Source of the DNA: CAVROP01 sp050012175 | Lineage (GTDB): Bacteria; Acidobacteriota; Terriglobia; UBA7540 | DNA length: 64,000 nt | Direction: 5' to 3' | NCBI GenBank assembly: GCA_050012175.1 | Contig: JBEKHR010000005.1 | Location: 1 to 64,000 of the forward strand | In this document: positions 7,626 to 15,474 of the stretch, piece after piece | Position numbering within the stretch: position 1 is the first letter of the stretch | Layout of the letters: each line of letters opens with the position of its first letter | Made by a program: the position numbers and the translations under genes | The notes under the pieces: generated by a model | Database searches by the model: none | Seen by the model: only the letters and a program-made list of their open reading frames with translations | What the model was told of the DNA's origin: nothing

Positions 7626-8135
7626 TTAGCTCGGGAGAGGCGCCTTCAGATTGGATTTGTTGAGGGCTCGGACGAGTTGGCCTTCGACTGCCTCTTTCGA
7701 ACTCCCGCGCGCAACGGCAATCTCATCAACCAGGAGTTGCCAGGCGCGATCCATCATCTTTTTCTCGCGGAACGAAAGAGGCTTGGCCTGGTTCAGGATG
7801 ATGAGAGTCTTCAAGACTTCCGCGACCTGTTGAAGCGACCCGCTCCGCATCTTCTCGGAATTCTCCTTGAACCGCCCCTTCCAATCCTGCGGAGACTTAC
7901 TCTGCCCCTTCTGCAAGTAGTCGACGATGGTGCTTATCTCGCTGGTCCTGGTCACCCGGCGCAGACCTACGTTGACCACGCTGCTGATAGGAACGATCAC
8001 CCGCATAGTGCCCGAGGTGAGCCGAAGCAGATAAAACATTTCGGGCTGACCAGTTAAATTTCGAGTGGAAATCTGTTCGACGATACCCACACCTTGATTG
8101 GGATAGACAACCTTATCCCCTATCTGAAACGGCAT
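7626..8135 (-). CDS. carD: CarD family transcription regulator
   Basis: 169 codons from ATG 8135, preceded by GAGGAA; the longer upstream frame is not used. CarD proteins bind the RNA polymerase beta subunit and stabilise the open promoter complex, often at rRNA and stress promoters. The N-terminal RNA-polymerase-interaction domain is seen as FQIGDKVVYPNQGVGIVEQI, followed by the beta-strand core FYLLRLTSGTMRVIVPISSV. The C-terminal helical DNA-binding half includes KMMDRAWQLLVDEIAVARG. Length is normal. The start region is only about 85 bases from the left end of the IS element, which could affect its promoter. Confidence 0.93.
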   Translation of the reverse strand: MPFQIGDKVVYPNQGVGIVEQISTRNLTGQPEMFYLLRLTSGTMRVIVPISSVVNVGLRRVTRTSEISTIVDYLQKGQSKSPQDWKGRFKENSEKMRSGSLQQVAEVLKTLIILNQAKPLSFREKKMMDRAWQLLVDEIAVARGSSKEAVEGQLVRALNKSNLKAPLPS

Positions 8136-8221
8136 AAGTTTCCTCGGTGATGATAAGGGTGAATGAATCCAACTCCTTAGACTAACTCTGCCGCGGTTGA
8201 AAGTCAATGGGGGCTCGCACG

Positions 8222-9512
8222 GGGCGCTGTCAACGGGTCGTGTTGAAGAATGTTTGGGCATCTCCGGTCAATTCATCTCCGCGCCTAACAGGTAAAGTCC
8301 CAAGGCCCGGTCGCAATGATCGGGACTCAGGAAGCCGGGGAAGCGACCCAAGAAGCGTCGCAGGTTACGGAAGAAGCCTTCCGCCAAGTTAGTGGTCTTG
8401 AGCCGATAACTCCAGGTCTGCAGGCCCGCTTTCAGGAAGGTGACGGAGGCATGGAAGCCTTGCCAGAAAGCGTGCACGAAGTTGGGTTCGGAGCGAGCCC
8501 AGCGGCGACAGAAGTGGAGGGCCCAACGCTCAGCCTGCTCGAGGCTATCCGCTTCATAGATCCACCAGAAGTCGCGGCGCAGGTGCCGCTTGTGCAGCCA
8601 GTTGTGCTTCTGCAGCAGCCCCTCCAGGGCCTTCAGCCAGTGGCGCAGGCAAGGCTGGAGTTGGGCCTGGGGGTAGACGATCTCCGCCGCTGCTCGTACG
8701 CTACCACACCCATCGGCCACGATCAGCGGCACCTCCTCCAGGCCTCGCTGGTAGAGCCGTTGCAACAGTGCCTGGTAGGCCTCCCGATCTTCCTGCTCCG
8801 CCACCTGCCAGTCCAGCACCCGAAAGCTTCCTCCGAACTCCACCCCCACGGCCACCAGCAGGGCTCCCGAGCGGGTGCGTCGTCGCGGACTGCGCCGATA
8901 GTGCACCCACACCGCGTCTACCACCAGAGCCTCAAATTGCCGCACCGTAAAGCGCTGTTGGCGGCGTCTCTCGATCCGCTCCGCCGCTGCTTCTACCACC
9001 CGTCCCACCCAGGCGGTGGAGATCACCAAGCCCAGATGATGGCGCGCCCAACTCACCACCTTGCGATACGACATCCCACCTAAGGTGGAGGCCAAAAGCA
9101 TCTCCGCCAGGCGGTACTCCCCTCGCTCCGAACGCAGGAAGGGCACCTCCTGCTTGCCCACCACATCCCGGATGCGCGGCAGCCGCAAGCCCTGGATCAT
9201 CCCCCAGGGGGTCAGCACCAGCTTGCGCATCCGGTACCCCCAACGTCGCAGGCTATTCCCTCCTCGGGCATGCGGAGCCCGCCCCAAACGGCTAGTTTGC
9301 TCCGCCCGTGCCAATTCCTCAATCCTCCGCTTCACCTCCTCTAACACCGTTCCTCGCAACTGCTCCCAAGCTTGCGCGACCAAGCCGGAGAGTGCTACCT
9401 TTTCTATGTTCATCGGGTATCTCCTTTCTGCTGCCTCAACAGCAGGTTTTTTCGACCTGGAGATACCCTTTTCTCTTTTCAACCCATTTTCAGCACGAAA
9501 TGTTACAGCCTC
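8222..9512 (-). mobile_element. IS256-family insertion sequence, complete (1291 bp)
   Basis: Imperfect terminal inverted repeats bound the element: the left end starts GGGCGCTGTCAACGGGTCG, and the right end, read inward, starts GAGGCTGTAACATTTCG. The shared core is GCTGT..AAC...TCGTG.TGAA. The directly repeated octamer CTCGCACG at 8214-8221 and 9513-9520 is the target-site duplication, in the range known for IS256. It contains one transposase gene. It landed next to a palindromic MITE whose own duplication (GCTCGCAC) has almost the same sequence. Confidence 0.8.
8268..9413 (-). CDS. IS256-family (Mutator-type) transposase
   Basis: 381 residues from ATG 9413, preceded by AAAGGAG; a longer frame to 9545 crosses the element border. 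DDE motif residues are visible: the first Asp in ALVVDAVWVHYR, the second in VPLIVADGCGSVRAAAE with the downstream CLRHWLKAL, and the Glu in KTTNLAEGFFRNLRRF. It catalyses cut-and-paste or circle-based transposition of the element. No frameshift or internal stop is visible, so the enzyme may be active. Rightward frames of up to 255 codons inside it are shadows. Confidence 0.93.
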   Translation of the reverse strand: MNIEKVALSGLVAQAWEQLRGTVLEEVKRRIEELARAEQTSRLGRAPHARGGNSLRRWGYRMRKLVLTPWGMIQGLRLPRIRDVVGKQEVPFLRSERGEYRLAEMLLASTLGGMSYRKVVSWARHHLGLVISTAWVGRVVEAAAERIERRRQQRFTVRQFEALVVDAVWVHYRRSPRRRTRSGALLVAVGVEFGGSFRVLDWQVAEQEDREAYQALLQRLYQRGLEEVPLIVADGCGSVRAAAEIVYPQAQLQPCLRHWLKALEGLLQKHNWLHKRHLRRDFWWIYEADSLEQAERWALHFCRRWARSEPNFVHAFWQGFHASVTFLKAGLQTWSYRLKTTNLAEGFFRNLRRFLGRFPGFLSPDHCDRALGLYLLGAEMN

Positions 9513-9531
9513 CTCGCACGGGAGCTCGCAC

Positions 9532-9637
9532 GGGTGGCGTCCCAACTACAATGTAGGGCCGCCTCTCCCGCAAGGCGGGACGGGACGGCCTAGGCCGGGG
9601 CAAGCCCCGCCCCTACGGCGCATATTACGACACTACC
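9532..9637. mobile_element. MITE family A, copy 1 (palindromic, 8-bp TSD)
   Basis: The left end is GGTGGCGTCCCAACT... with an inner GTAGGGCCG. The right end, read inward, is GGTAGTGTCGTAATATG. It is flanked by the octamer GCTCGCAC at 9524-9531 and 9638-9645. It is the same family as 27377-27471. It is noncoding, and its centre is a GC-rich palindrome. Confidence 0.7.
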
Positions 9638-9736
9638 GCTCGCACAGGAGATGCGGCTTCCGCCGCACGCCAACATCAAGATGCGAAGTGGAAAGCATTG
9701 TATACTAAGGGTGGAGGTTTCCAGGGCTGATTCCAT

Positions 9737-10990
9737 ATGTTGCAGAGGTTTCTAGTCGGTAGCGCCGTGGTGTTGATTTTAATTGCCAGCCAGATTTTCT
9801 GGGTTCGGCAAATGCGAAGGTGGGGAACATCCCTAATCCCAAGCGCCACCTGGCGCCGTCGCCTTAGCATCGCGGGCTTGGTGTGTTACCTTCTGTTGTT
9901 CGCCTATAACTTCCTTGGTGGCCAACGAAGCGCCGAAGCCACACATCTCACTTTACGCGCCGCTCTGCTCCAAGCGCCGTTCGGTTGGTGGATTATTTGC
10001 TCCCTAGCGGGTTTCCTTATCGCGATCCCTTTAGGGCTGGCGGACCGGATGGCCAGCGCCGCCCGTTGGGTTTACCAGAAGGTCGTCCAAGCCGGCCGCG
10101 CCATCCCGCTGCCAAGTCCTGTGTCACTTGCGCGCCGTCGTTTCCTTGAGAAAACGGCCCTGGCGATGACCACGGCCCCGTTCGTTGCGGGCGCTTACGG
10201 GATGTTCTATGAGCGTCTCAACCTCGAAGTCTCTCATCGGCGAATCAAGATACCTCGGCTCCCCAGTGTCTTCGAGGGTTTCCGGATCGCCCAGCTTTCG
10301 GATATCCACATCGGTCCGTTCATGACCGCCGAAGAGATTCGACGCTACGTCGGCATCGCCAACGCGCTCAAGCCAGAACTGGTCGCGCTCACGGGCGACT
10401 TTGTTACCTGGGATCCCTCCACTCAATCCGCTGTGGTCGAAGCGCTGGCGGGGGTCAAGGCCCCCTTCGGGGTTTATGGCTGCCTCGGCAATCACGAGAT
10501 GTGGGCGAAGGTGGAGGATTCCATCACTCGCCTTTTCGCGAGCCGAGGCATTCGCATCCTGCGGGGCGAGCGGGCTCTGATAAGGTCCGGGGGTGATGTC
10601 ATCAACTTGCTCGGAGTGGACTACCAGACGCGCTCCCCAATGGGACCACGGGGCCAGCGCTTGGTGCGAGAGTACCTTCAGGGTGTGGACCGCCTGATGG
10701 CGCCCGGCAGGGCTAACATTCTGCTCAGCCACAACCCCAACACTTTCGACCGCGCGGCCGAGCTGGGGATTGACCTCAGCCTTGCCGGACACACCCACGG
10801 TGGTCAGGTGACGCTCGAGTTTGTCCATCCGGACCTCTCCCCCAGCCGCCTCATTACTCCCTACGTCAGAGGATGGTTTGAGAAAGCGAGCAGCCAGCTC
10901 TACGTCAATCGGGGCATCGGAACCATCGGTGTCCCTATCCGATTCGGCGCCCCCCCCGAAATCACCGTTTACGAATTGGTCCGCTCGTAG
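9737..10990 (+). CDS. Membrane-bound metallophosphoesterase (YkuE/YaeI-like)
   Basis: 417 residues. Several hydrophobic segments occupy the first 120 residues (for example VLILIASQIFWV and LVCYLLLFAYNFLGG), followed by a calcineurin-like phosphoesterase domain. Metal-binding motifs appear in order: LSDIHIGPF (about residue 192), LTGDFVTW, GNHEMW, LLSHNPN and LAGHTHGGQ. Related proteins hydrolyse lipid-linked phosphate or UDP sugars at the membrane, but the substrate here is unknown. A TATACT hexamer at 9701-9706 is a possible -10 element. The gene follows the IS/MITE cluster and has no operon partner. The active-site set is complete. Confidence 0.9.
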   Translation: MLQRFLVGSAVVLILIASQIFWVRQMRRWGTSLIPSATWRRRLSIAGLVCYLLLFAYNFLGGQRSAEATHLTLRAALLQAPFGWWIICSLAGFLIAIPLGLADRMASAARWVYQKVVQAGRAIPLPSPVSLARRRFLEKTALAMTTAPFVAGAYGMFYERLNLEVSHRRIKIPRLPSVFEGFRIAQLSDIHIGPFMTAEEIRRYVGIANALKPELVALTGDFVTWDPSTQSAVVEALAGVKAPFGVYGCLGNHEMWAKVEDSITRLFASRGIRILRGERALIRSGGDVINLLGVDYQTRSPMGPRGQRLVREYLQGVDRLMAPGRANILLSHNPNTFDRAAELGIDLSLAGHTHGGQVTLEFVHPDLSPSRLITPYVRGWFEKASSQLYVNRGIGTIGVPIRFGAPPEITVYELVRS

Positions 10991-11147
10991 GAGAACCCCT
11001 TGCTAAGGCCAGCCGAGGCGGGGCCTGCCACGGCGGGTGATGGGGGAGTAGGACTCGCCATGGCCTGCCGAATTTCGCACGGAACGTCCCCCAATCATGC
11101 TTCGTAATTCTTTCTTGGAGCGGATGCGGGGCACTGCGCTGGCACCC

Positions 11148-11386
11148 CAGGGTCGCGTCAAAGTCGCGGAAAAAGCGGCTCTGCCGCCTGCTGTGCGGAA
11201 AGCCTCTGGCTTTCCGGCGCAGACAGCCTCCCTTCTTCACCTCGGCTCGGCTGGAAGGCTCAGCCTTCCAGCCGAGCCGAGGGGGTTACTCAGGGCGGAA
11301 GCTCTCGGAAAGGCGAAGCCATTCCGCACAGCAGGCGGCAGAGCCGCTTTGGGATGTTACCTTTCGGGGACTTTGACCCGACTTTG
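11148..11386. mobile_element. MITE family B, copy 1 (about 240 bp, palindromic)
   Basis: It starts CAGGGTCGCGTCAAAGTC, like the perfect ends of the copy at 31689-31927. The right end is degenerate (GACTTTGACCCGACTTTG). Nested palindromes inside include AGCGGCTCTGCCGC and a long CTCGGCTCGGCTGGAAGG stem. Near-repeated flanks (CTGGCACCC and CTGGGCACCC) suggest a decayed target duplication. Confidence 0.7.
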
Positions 11387-11458
11387 GCTGGGCACCCCGC
11401 TCTGCGTTGACTGAAATCTGGTCACGGCCTATGATGTACACGCTGCACTGGAGGTAAG

Positions 11459-12199
11459 ATGGATAAACCCATGGCACGGCTTTCCCTTTTGCTCGTGGTT
11501 CTCCCGCTGTTGGTGATCGCCGGCTGCAATACGGAGAATTGGGATGCCGGCCCACCGCAAACGGAATCGCAGACAGTCAAGCTGGGTGATGCCAAGTCGG
11601 CCCGAGTCGAGATCGACATGTCCGCAGGTGAGTTGAGCGTCGGCTCTGGCGCAAAGGAGCTGCTCGAGGCTGACTTCTCATACGGCAGCCCTTCATCAAG
11701 ACCTGAGGTGGAATACAACGTGAGCGGAGGTCAGGGCCGGCTCACCATCCGGCAGCGAGGCTCAGTTCACGGTCGCGGAAGTGGTCACAACAATTGGGAT
11801 TTGCACCTCAGCAATAAGGTGCCCTTGGAACTGAAAGTGGACCAGGGTGCAGGCCGCGCCAGGCTCACTCTGGGAGGCCTCTCACTCAGCAGGCTGGACG
11901 TCGACCTTGGGGCGGGGGAAACCATCGTGGATTTGACCGGCGATTGGAAGAATGACCTCACCGCCAACATCGATGGCGGGGTAGGCAGAGCTACCGTCCG
12001 GCTTCCCAGCGACGTTGGCGTGCGTGCCACCGCACACGGCGGCATCGGCGCAATCAAGGTCCTCGGCGGCATGATAAAAGTTGGTGACGCCTATGTCAAC
12101 GAGGTCTACGGAAAGTCGCCTATCACGGTTGAGGTGAAAGTCGAGGGCGGTGTCGGCGAAATCAACTTGGAACTCGGCGGCGCCCCGCCCTCCGTCTAG
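11459..12199 (+). CDS. Lipoprotein with LiaF/DUF2154-like toast-rack domain
   Basis: 246 residues, with GGAGGTAAG directly before ATG 11459. The signal peptide ends in a lipobox (VIAGC, about residues 18-22), so it is probably anchored to the outer face of the cytoplasmic membrane or to the outer membrane. The body is a regular beta solenoid-like series: SARVEIDMSAGELSV, LDVDLGAGETIVDLTG, ANIDGGVGRATVRLP, VKVEGGVGEINLELGG. This pattern resembles the toast-rack domain of cell-envelope stress proteins (DUF2154/LiaF-like). The exact role is unknown. Its stop codon lies inside the first bases of a palindromic MITE. Confidence 0.8.
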   Translation: MDKPMARLSLLLVVLPLLVIAGCNTENWDAGPPQTESQTVKLGDAKSARVEIDMSAGELSVGSGAKELLEADFSYGSPSSRPEVEYNVSGGQGRLTIRQRGSVHGRGSGHNNWDLHLSNKVPLELKVDQGAGRARLTLGGLSLSRLDVDLGAGETIVDLTGDWKNDLTANIDGGVGRATVRLPSDVGVRATAHGGIGAIKVLGGMIKVGDAYVNEVYGKSPITVEVKVEGGVGEINLELGGAPPSV

Positions 12200-12363
12200 C
12201 AGGATGCTGAAAAGCCTCTGTGAACGTTGTCATTCCGATCCCGCCCTGCGGGAGAGGAATCTCGCTCTGGAAACCCCGATCTGATCGGGGCGAGATTCCT
12301 CGTCGTCCCGCAGGGCGGGACTCCTCGGAATGACAGGCGAGGCGGGTTTTTCAGCATCCTGCT
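12198..12363. mobile_element. MITE family C, copy 1 (166 bp)
   Basis: Perfect 16-base terminal inverted repeats (AGCAGGATGCTGAAAA and its complement) enclose TCATTCCGA...CGAGATTCCTC palindromes. The left end overlaps the stop codon of the preceding lipoprotein gene. The whole unit would fold into one long hairpin. Other copies lie at 40632-40784 and 45430-45550 (truncated), with a remnant near 61911. Confidence 0.75.
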
Positions 12364-12562
12364 AAAGAACCGACCGCCGTCGCGTGCCACGTGTAGTTTG
12401 CCCCGGCGTGCCTTCTATTTCGCGCCGCCAAGGTTGTGCATCGTCAGTGGGCCGTCGTCCGTAGTCAGTTAAGAAATGGCGCTAGAGGCTGGGGTCTTTC
12501 CCCATCTACCGCCTGCCACCTACCACCTGCTGGTTGAAGATTCCAAACCTCGAGGTGAAGTC

Positions 12563-12712
12563 ATGAAGGTTGTCGACCCGGTATGCAAGATGACGATTGA
12601 TTCCGAGAAGGCTGCTGCCACCAGCGAACATAAAGGGCAGACCCTATATTTCTGCGCCAAGGGCTGCAAGGCGAAGTTCGATCAGGAACCGGAGAAGTAC
12701 CTTGGGAAATAA
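12563..12712 (+). CDS. YHS domain protein
   Basis: 49 residues from ATG 12563, preceded by GAGGTGA. The sequence is essentially one YHS domain: VDPVCKMTI at the start, then TLYFCAKGCKAKFDQEPEKYL, giving the Cys...Cys(xxx)Cys metal-binding pattern. YHS domains bind heavy metals and occur free or fused to copper and other metal-transporting ATPases. No metal transporter is adjacent, so the partner is unknown. Small free-standing YHS proteins of this size are common. The longer upstream frame includes a dispersed word repeat (CCGCCTGCCACCTACCACCTGC) and is not used. Confidence 0.88.
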   Translation: MKVVDPVCKMTIDSEKAAATSEHKGQTLYFCAKGCKAKFDQEPEKYLGK

Positions 12713-12727
12713 CTTCCTTGGGTTCTT

Positions 12728-12949
12728 TCACTTTGCCGAGCCCCGGAATGTGTCGCAATATTTTGCCGTGAATTCCCGGCCGAGCTTCAATTGGTTTTCA
12801 ACCTGAGGATCGTAAGGCGCGAGCAAATACCCGTCCGACGTTTCCGTAGCGAAGAGCGCATGGTCCTCCTTGACTCTCGGTCGGACCAGCGTCTCCTTGG
12901 GCACGATAATCCCTGTGGACGTCCCCACCGCCCCCAGCCTCAGTTCCAC
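12728..12949 (-). CDS. AbrB/MazE-like antitoxin, no partner seen
   Basis: 73 residues from GTG 12949, seven bases after AAAGGAGG. The N-terminal half, LGAVGTSTGIIVPKETLVRPRVKEDHALF, is a swapped-hairpin AbrB/MazE-like DNA-binding domain. The C-terminal half, YLLAPYDPQVENQL, follows the pattern of antitoxins that neutralise Doc or MazF-type toxins. The 12-bp gap to the YHS stop and the sequence on the other side contain no toxin gene, so it is an orphan or acts on a distant toxin. It could also be a simple regulator. The domain is recognisable; partner and target are unknown. Confidence 0.65.
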   Translation of the reverse strand: MELRLGAVGTSTGIIVPKETLVRPRVKEDHALFATETSDGYLLAPYDPQVENQLKLGREFTAKYCDTFRGSAK

Positions 12950-13099
12950 AGCCTGCCTCCTTTGGCATAAGGATTATGATGCGTTTTGTCGGGGGGGCAG
13001 GTAGCGGTGGCACCAGCTTTTCGCCTCCGTTGTCGGCAGATTGCAAATGGAGTATAGTCGGCAGGGTACTACGGTAGCTAAGAGGAGGTAGGTTCGTCC

Positions 13100-13936
13100 A
13101 TGAGTCGAAACCTCGAACTCACTAATGAGCCTGGTCAACGCCGCGACCTCCTTCGTCGCTTCTCAAACCCTTGGGTAGGCCTATTGACCGCGATATCCAG
13201 TGTAGTGGCCGTGCCCTTGGCAGTATATTTGTATTTCGCAGGCGCCAGGACTCGCAGGCTCACGTACTTTGTGAGTCCGGTGAAGACTATTGTCGTAAAG
13301 GGCGGGGAGGCCTCGACCTTGCGGGTGCTGCATGGGGACCAAGATATAAAAGGGGATGTCACGGCGGCCCAGGTTGCTATCTGGAACGACGGCACAGAGT
13401 CTATCCGGCCTGAGAACGTTCTAAGTCCCGTTTGCATACTCCTGCACCCATCCGTAACCATTTTGGAGGCGAAGGTCCGCAAAGTGAGCAGGGGAGTAAT
13501 TGGTGCAGCGGTCGACGCCTCGCGCCTCGCGGACGGTGTTGTTCCGGTTACCTGGAAGATTCTTGAACACAATGATGGTGCGATCATTCAGTTGATCTTC
13601 GCGGGCTCGACTGAAACCGACGTAACGGTTGACGGCACGGTTGAGGGACAACCAACGGTCTTACATGTCAAGCCATCGCATAAGATCCTTTCACCCGCCG
13701 AGCAGTTGGCTCTTGACCGCGGGCAAGCCCTAGTGTTGGCCGGGCCAGCGGCGTTTGGGGTTTTGCTTGTGCTTGTGTGGTTGCTCGTGCGGCGGACTTA
13801 TACGGGAAGCCTCACGGGGAACGGACCGGACAGGCTCGTCAAGATCCTGATGTGGGTGAGCTTGGTAATGCTGTGCATAAGTCTGTTGCTAGCGTGGCGA
13901 GAACTACGCCAACCCGGGCCGCCATTCGGCTTTTGA
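13100..13936 (+). CDS. Integral membrane protein, unknown function
   Basis: 278 residues; GAGGAGG lies about 12 bases before ATG 13100. The predicted topology is an N-terminal helix (VGLLTAISSVVAVPLAVYLYF, residues 26-46), a soluble beta-rich domain of about 150 residues (for example VAIWNDGTESIRPENVLSPV), and two C-terminal helices (VLAGPAAFGVLLVLVWLLV and ILMWVSLVMLCISLLLAW). The soluble domain would lie outside the cytoplasm. I recognise no family or active-site motif. It stands alone, between the AbrB-like gene and a convergently read sulfite-oxidase-like gene. Confidence 0.65.
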   Translation: MSRNLELTNEPGQRRDLLRRFSNPWVGLLTAISSVVAVPLAVYLYFAGARTRRLTYFVSPVKTIVVKGGEASTLRVLHGDQDIKGDVTAAQVAIWNDGTESIRPENVLSPVCILLHPSVTILEAKVRKVSRGVIGAAVDASRLADGVVPVTWKILEHNDGAIIQLIFAGSTETDVTVDGTVEGQPTVLHVKPSHKILSPAEQLALDRGQALVLAGPAAFGVLLVLVWLLVRRTYTGSLTGNGPDRLVKILMWVSLVMLCISLLLAWRELRQPGPPFGF

Positions 13937-14124
13937 CCGTCTACAGGGCAAACTTTGTGCTGTGAGCTTCGATCGCCTTAAATAACGGAGGTAGTCGGGC
14001 GGAATGAGCTGTGGGTCATCCGCAGCGCGCCTGCCAGGCGGGTGCGAGTGCCGAGCGCCGCTGCAATGACTCACTAGCCGCTGTTTTTTTCCTGCCTCCT
14101 GCTTACTGCCTTCTGTCTTTGACG

Positions 14125-15141
14125 TTAAGTGACAACCACCTTCAGCGTTTGCTGCCCGGTGGCACCATCGGGGAAAATGTCTCGTGGTTCCCAATCTTCC
14201 ACCTTGCCTCTGCCATCGATGGCGCGGACCCGAACCTTGTAGGCGGCAGGCTGAGGGTTGACCCAGAGATACTTCCAAAAACTCCAGGTAATTGGAGAGG
14301 GATTGCTGAAGAGGTTGGTTTTCTCCCAGGTCTTCTCATCGTCGAAGCTGATTTCCACCGCCTTGACGCCATCCAGATTGCCAATCGCGTAGCCGGTCAG
14401 CTCGAAGCTTTTTCCCGAGATTTTGGCGCCGTCCCTCAGGTCCGTGAATCGCGCGTGCGCCCGGCGTTCGCACTCGTCCGACCAGCCTTTGGACTCCCAG
14501 TAACCGAGGTAGGTTTTATCAACGAACTGGATGCGGGTGATCCACTTTGGCTGCTTCATTCCGAACTTGCCGGGGATGAAGATGCGAACCGGGTAGCCGT
14601 GGTCGGGTGGCAAGTCGGAATCGTTCATCTGATAGGCGAGGAAATTCTCAGGGTTCCAAATCCGGGCGGTGGGATGACCGGTGGAAAACCCGTCAGCCGC
14701 GTAAATGACCACGTTCGCGGCTTGCTGGGTGGGTTGCGCGCGCTCGAGCAACGGCTTGAGGGCAGTACCCGTCCATTTCGCGTTACCGAGGTAGTTCCCG
14801 CCGATGGGGTTCGAAATGCATTCCAGCGTCAGCGTCTTTTCGATTCTTGGGAGCTTCAACAGCTCATCGTAAGTCAAGGTGAAAGAGTTGGCGACGAGGC
14901 CGTCGACTTTTAGCCGCCACTTGGAGACGTCGAGATACGGCGTCGTGCCTTTGGAGGTCACATAAAAGTCATCGTTCGGAGTGATGGCCACCAGCGCAGC
15001 CTGCTCGCCGAAACGCTTGTATGCCTTGACGGAAGCACCCCTGGGAGCGCGAAGGCTGTTCATGTAGCGGGAGACGAAACCGTACTCCAGCAGGCCGACG
15101 CCGCCCGCTACCGCGCCAATGATGAAAGTCCTGCGTTCCAT
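14125..15141 (-). CDS. Tat-exported sulfite-oxidase-like molybdopterin protein
   Basis: 338 residues from ATG 15141 after AAAGGGAAAGGA. An N-terminal twin-arginine signal (ERRTFIIGAVAGG) predicts export folded with its cofactor. The molybdopterin domain of the sulfite oxidase family is recognisable (WRLKVDGLVANSFTLTYDEL; the Mo-ligand Cys in LTLECISNPIGGNYLG; PDHGYPVRIFIPGKFG). The C-terminal dimerisation domain (KAVEISFDDEKTWEK...WEPRDIFPDG) is typical. It probably oxidises a small substrate in the periplasm, and sulfite is only one candidate. No heme or cytochrome partner is adjacent. Family is secure, substrate unknown. Confidence 0.87.
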   Translation of the reverse strand: MERRTFIIGAVAGGVGLLEYGFVSRYMNSLRAPRGASVKAYKRFGEQAALVAITPNDDFYVTSKGTTPYLDVSKWRLKVDGLVANSFTLTYDELLKLPRIEKTLTLECISNPIGGNYLGNAKWTGTALKPLLERAQPTQQAANVVIYAADGFSTGHPTARIWNPENFLAYQMNDSDLPPDHGYPVRIFIPGKFGMKQPKWITRIQFVDKTYLGYWESKGWSDECERRAHARFTDLRDGAKISGKSFELTGYAIGNLDGVKAVEISFDDEKTWEKTNLFSNPSPITWSFWKYLWVNPQPAAYKVRVRAIDGRGKVEDWEPRDIFPDGATGQQTLKVVVT

Positions 15142-15474
15142 GTCCTTTCCCTTTAGATGGAACAGACACCCGCAAAGACACAGCGAGAAACAAGGAAAGC
15201 AGAAATTAGAAGGCAGAAATTGGAAACTGGAAGATCGAAAATGGGCCGCGATACACGTTTCCAGTTTCGAGTTTCTATTCTCCGGTTTCTAGTTCGCGCG
15301 AGCCGGATTACGTTTCTCCGATGAAGGGCGAGGAAAGATAATGGTTCACCTACGTGTGCAGCGCCGACGGCAATTCTGTGTGCGCTGCAATTAACTCATG
15401 TAGAATTAGGATTGCGAGGATAAGAGAGGTGGCAAGTCCAGCGCATACGGAACGGGCTAATTGAAAGGAAAGAA
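15142..15474. repeat. Word-repeat palindrome (15195-15294) in intergenic stretch
   Basis: Runs of near-identical words on one arm (GAAATTAGAAGGCAGAAATTGG, AAACTGGAAGATCGAAAA) are followed by their complements on the other (CGTTTCCAGTTTCGAGTTTC). Together they can form one long imperfect hairpin between the sulfite-oxidase-like gene and the M48 protease gene. No gene lies within. Confidence 0.65.

Noticed and set aside
8316..9083. 255-codon rightward frame inside the IS
   Set aside because: Antisense shadow of the IS256 transposase, no family match and no translation signal.
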